The notes below the pieces were generated by a model. That model saw only the letters and a list, made by a program, of their open reading frames with translations. It searched no databases and was not told the origin of the DNA. Below are positions 4,650 through 7,305 of a DNA stretch of 7,305 nt, in pieces (position 1 is the stretch's first letter; each line of letters opens with the position of its first letter). The DNA comes from Alphaproteobacteria bacterium (GTDB lineage: Bacteria > Pseudomonadota > Alphaproteobacteria > Rhizobiales > Hyphomicrobiaceae), in NCBI GenBank assembly GCA_022600335.1, contig JAHZKN010000206.1:1-7305 (forward strand). The letters run 5' to 3'. The position numbers and the translations under genes are program-made.

Positions 4650-6401
4650 AACATTCTCGGCATTGTAACCAAATCACACGATACCGGCGCTGCAGTCCTG
4701 CAAAATGGCCGACCACTTATTGTACTGGAAGAGGAACGCTTCAACCGCGAGAAGCACACGAAGGCCTTTCCCGAACATGCCATCGACGAAATCTTTGGCC
4801 GGCAAGGGTTTGACATCCAAGACTTTGATGCCCTCACCACCCCCTGGAATATGAAACTGTTGCGACGGTCGGTCCTCAAAGCCGTCACAGGCAATTTGCC
4901 CGCTAGTCTCAATTTGCTGCGCCCAGCCGCCCACAAGACCCAAGATACTGCGACCGTCAACATTCCAATGCGTATCTGGCTGCAGTTGGGAAAACGCGTT
5001 GGTTACAAGAATCTACCCAAGTTGCATCAGGTTGCTCATCACGATGCACATGCCTCGATTTACTTCCTGTCACCCTTTGAAGATGCCACCGTACTGGTTA
5101 TGGACGGCTATGGCGATGAAACAGCAACCAGCGTTTACCTGGGCCAGGGCAATCACCTTGAGCAACTGTGGACGAAAGATTTCTTTGATTCACTTGGCAT
5201 GCTCTACACCTGCATTTCGGAACATTTAGGTTTCCCTGTTTTCCAAGAAGGTACGGTGATGGCGCTCGCTGCCTGCGGCGGACCAACTTATGTCGACGAT
5301 GTCCGTAAACTCGTGACGTTGCTGCCAGATGGCCAATTTGCGATCAACCGCGAGCACATGAAATACAACACGCACGGATTCCTCGATCCGTTTCACGCGT
5401 CCTTTCATAAAATGTTCGGCGCCCCACGCCTACCAGGCGAGACCATCACAGATCAACATCGTGACCTCGCCTTTGCCCTACAGAAAGTTACGGAAGATAC
5501 AATCCTGCACGTGGTGCGAGAACTTTCCCGTCGCCATCCTTCGCGCAATCTGGTGCTCAGTGGTGGGGTTGCACTCAACTGCGTGGCCAACGCCCGCATT
5601 GTCGAGGAAACAGATTACGAGAATGTTTGGGTGCCGCCAGTGGCATCCGATTCTGGCGTCGTCCTCGGCAGCACACTGTGGCACTGGCATCAAACACTAA
5701 ACAAACCACGCGAGCAGGTGCTGACTCACGCCTACTACGGTGCCCAGTATGATGATCATGAAATTGTGACAGCGCTAGAACGTGCAGGCCTAACCTTTGA
5801 AAGGTTTGATGATGCGACATTGCTCAGCCGCACCGCGCAAGACCTGAGCGAGCAAAAGATTGTCGGTTGGTTCCAGGGTGCTGCAGAAATTGGCCCGCGT
5901 GCACTTGGCAACCGCTCCATTCTGTCGGATGCCCGCTCAAACACCATGAAGGATCTCATCAACGCACGCATCAAACACCGCGAAGCGTTCCGCCCCTTCG
6001 CTCCGGTTATTCTTGTCGAGCGATTGGAAGAGTATTTTGATTTTAACACTGCTGATCCATTTATGACGATGGCACCTCGCATTCGACCTGAGAAGTTGGA
6101 CGCCATTCCAGCTGCCGCTCACGTTGACGGAACAGGGCGCATTCAAACCATCCAGCGTGATGCCAATCCGCGCTACTATGACTTGATTGCCGCCTATGAA
6201 AAAATAACCGGCATTCCAGTTATTCTAAACACAAGCTTCAATCGTCAGGAACCGGTGGTCAACAATCCTGATCATGCCATCTCGTGCTTCCTACGCACCG
6301 ACATGGATGTTCTCGTGCTCGGCAACTACTACAGCACCGATCGCAATCCGGAAGCTATCGCAAACGCACACGCCACGTTTACGGATGCCGGGGGAACATA
6401 G
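4647..6401 (+). CDS. NodU/CmcH-type carbamoyltransferase
   Basis: This 584-residue protein has the full length of the NodU/CmcH/TobZ family, which transfers a carbamoyl group from carbamoyl phosphate through a carbamoyl-adenylate onto a hydroxyl, usually of a sugar or antibiotic. The N-terminal Kae1-like domain shows SHDTGAAV (H11), LEEERFNREKH (28-37), HHDAHASIYFLSPF (131-144), VMDGYGDE (151-158), LSGGVALN (304-311) and PPVASDSG (330-337). The C-terminal domain shows EIGPRALGNRSIL (414-426), IKHREAFRPFAP (442-453), NTSFN (528-532) and FLRTDMDVLVLGNY (548-561). One motif deviates: the usual 'EGKVMGLA' reads EGTVMALA (201-208), with threonine for lysine. No glycosyltransferase, nodulation or antibiotic gene is nearby, so the acceptor is unknown. 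It diverges from the polyamine block, and its leader is structured. It ends 41 bases from the convergent antiporter gene. Confidence 0.92.
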   Translation: MNILGIVTKSHDTGAAVLQNGRPLIVLEEERFNREKHTKAFPEHAIDEIFGRQGFDIQDFDALTTPWNMKLLRRSVLKAVTGNLPASLNLLRPAAHKTQDTATVNIPMRIWLQLGKRVGYKNLPKLHQVAHHDAHASIYFLSPFEDATVLVMDGYGDETATSVYLGQGNHLEQLWTKDFFDSLGMLYTCISEHLGFPVFQEGTVMALAACGGPTYVDDVRKLVTLLPDGQFAINREHMKYNTHGFLDPFHASFHKMFGAPRLPGETITDQHRDLAFALQKVTEDTILHVVRELSRRHPSRNLVLSGGVALNCVANARIVEETDYENVWVPPVASDSGVVLGSTLWHWHQTLNKPREQVLTHAYYGAQYDDHEIVTALERAGLTFERFDDATLLSRTAQDLSEQKIVGWFQGAAEIGPRALGNRSILSDARSNTMKDLINARIKHREAFRPFAPVILVERLEEYFDFNTADPFMTMAPRIRPEKLDAIPAAAHVDGTGRIQTIQRDANPRYYDLIAAYEKITGIPVILNTSFNRQEPVVNNPDHAISCFLRTDMDVLVLGNYYSTDRNPEAIANAHATFTDAGGT

Positions 6402-6405
6402 AGAC

Positions 6406-6421
6406 CTGCGCAAAACCGCAG
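6406..6421. terminator. Weak hairpin between convergent genes
   Basis: CTGCG-CAAAAC-CGCAG is a perfect 5-bp stem with a six-base loop in the 41-base gap between the carbamoyltransferase stop (6401) and the antiporter stop (6443). Its location suits a bidirectional terminator, but neither side has a T-run, so the call is weak. Confidence 0.3.
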
Positions 6422-6442
6422 AGCTGGACACGTTACGCGGCA

Positions 6443-7305
6443 CTAGTTCACATACGCGAAAACAAGATAAGCAGCGAGCATCACAGTGGTCCAAAACGCC
6501 ATGGTGCCGGTTGGCCATGTGCGACCCAAGACACCATCTGGTCCGTGGTGGCGATGCAGTGTGCCGCCTAGTGCGGTCGTAAACCCATCGACCATGGACC
6601 CAAAAGACGCGCGCGCCGTGGCAGCAAGTCTTGCAACAGCGTTGACCACGTTCAGTCCAAGGCGACGATAGAACCAATCGGTATCGAGATTGACCGACTT
6701 GAGTTCGGGCGGATAAACGCCCGTGCGCATCAAAATTGCAAAAGCCAACGCCGAGAACATCAACAACTGCAACTGGGTAATCACGTGCTCCGTGGTGTAA
6801 GGCTCATAACCGCCACCATAGGGCAGAAGTTGGTAGAAGTAGACTGGAAGACAACCGATCGCGATACATGCTGCTGCGGTCAGGCCCATTGCAATCAACA
6901 TATTCCACGGTGCTTCTTCGCAGCGTTTGCCAGAGTCATGCGCAAAGAATGCAAAATATGGGATCTTGATGCCGGCATGATGGAACACACCTGCACTTGC
7001 AAACAATAAAATGATCCAAGTCCAGAAATAACCTTCCTTCATCGCAGCCGACATAATCATCGCCTTGGTGACAAAGCCTGAGAACAAGGGGAATGCAGAA
7101 ATCGACGCCGCACCGACAATGCAGAACACAGTTGTCCAAGGCATCGACTTGTAGAGCCCGCCAAGCTCAGAGCCTTTGATTGTGCCAACACGGAACAGCA
7201 CCGCGCCCATCGACATGAACAACAACGCTTTGTAGAGAATGTGGCAGAACGCATGGGCGGCAGTTCCGTTGATCGCAAGCTGCGTTCCAATACCGATGCC
7301 GACAA
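6443..7305 (-). CDS. MrpD/NuoM-like proton-translocating antiporter subunit, C-terminal part (runs off right edge)
   Basis: The frame is open from the right edge to a TAG at 6443-6445, giving 286 residues of a multi-pass membrane protein. It belongs to the proton-conducting family shared by Mrp Na+/H+ antiporter subunits A/D and complex I subunits NuoL/M/N. Near the left end of the fragment HAFCHILYKALLFMSMGAVL carries the conserved transmembrane histidine and lysine of the channel. SISAFPLFSGFVTKAMI matches the next conserved helix, and GVFHHAGIKIPYFAFF carries a second buried lysine. At least four more hydrophobic segments follow, the last at the C-terminus (FWTTVMLAAYLVFAYVN). After the core there is VNLDTDWFYRRLG, and near the end HRHHGPDGVLGRTWP, a tail I associate with alphaproteobacterial 'Na+/H+ antiporter subunit D' proteins. 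A TTG at 7225 is not the start, since family sequence continues upstream. Mrp versus complex I is not settled by the fragment. Confidence 0.85.
   Translation of the reverse strand, partial: VGIGIGTQLAINGTAAHAFCHILYKALLFMSMGAVLFRVGTIKGSELGGLYKSMPWTTVFCIVGAASISAFPLFSGFVTKAMIMSAAMKEGYFWTWIILLFASAGVFHHAGIKIPYFAFFAHDSGKRCEEAPWNMLIAMGLTAAACIAIGCLPVYFYQLLPYGGGYEPYTTEHVITQLQLLMFSALAFAILMRTGVYPPELKSVNLDTDWFYRRLGLNVVNAVARLAATARASFGSMVDGFTTALGGTLHRHHGPDGVLGRTWPTGTMAFWTTVMLAAYLVFAYVN

Noticed and set aside
4619..4963. A 114-codon minus-strand frame over the carbamoyltransferase start
   Set aside because: It is antisense to the conserved N-terminal domain and has no recognisable pattern.
6291..6677. A 128-codon minus-strand frame across the 3' ends of the carbamoyltransferase and antiporter genes
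   Set aside because: It is a shadow of two well-supported genes and its product looks random (many Arg, Cys and Trp).
7057..7225. A start of the antiporter gene at TTG 7225
   Set aside because: The frame continues to the window edge with family-typical sequence (HAFCHILYKA), so the true start lies outside the window.

Overview
The window looks like a chromosomal segment of a Gram-negative alphaproteobacterium (inference). The grounds are an alphaproteobacterial-type ornithine decarboxylase with a GPTCDSIDYM active-site segment, an MrpD-like antiporter subunit, a bactofilin, and moderately GC-rich DNA. I see no rRNA, tRNA, insertion sequence, CRISPR array or prophage gene.

Layout from left to right. 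Positions 1-671 (minus) hold the N-terminal 223 codons of an MMPL/RND-superfamily exporter that runs off the left edge. Roughly 300 bp without a gene follow, then two plus-strand genes: a TusA-family sulfur carrier (969-1199) and a bactofilin (about 1318-1791). A minus-strand block comes next. In transcription order it is a type III PLP-dependent ornithine decarboxylase (4326-3124), an arginase/agmatinase-family ureohydrolase (3057-2146), and a small unrecognised ORF with a good ribosome binding site (2034-1828). A 320-bp divergent intergenic region separates this block from a plus-strand NodU/CmcH-type carbamoyltransferase (4647-6401, TTG start). The carbamoyltransferase converges on a minus-strand MrpD/NuoM-like proton-translocating subunit (stop at 6443) that runs off the right edge.

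The decarboxylase and ureohydrolase make a compact putrescine module. If the ureohydrolase is an agmatinase, it gives putrescine from agmatine in parallel with ornithine decarboxylation. If it is an arginase, it supplies ornithine to its neighbour.

The most interesting part is the leader of the decarboxylase gene (minus strand, about 4485 to 4359). It has a strong two-part hairpin, a second hairpin that re-uses the same arm, a third hairpin inside a long-range helix, and a loop-to-stem complementarity. A nine-codon mini-ORF ends one base before the first hairpin. This layout suggests an RNA or ribosome-dependent switch, and its position matches the Rfam speF leader motif known upstream of alphaproteobacterial ornithine decarboxylase genes. 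The carbamoyltransferase also has a structured leader, in which a C-run can pair with either of two G-runs, one of them its own Shine-Dalgarno sequence.
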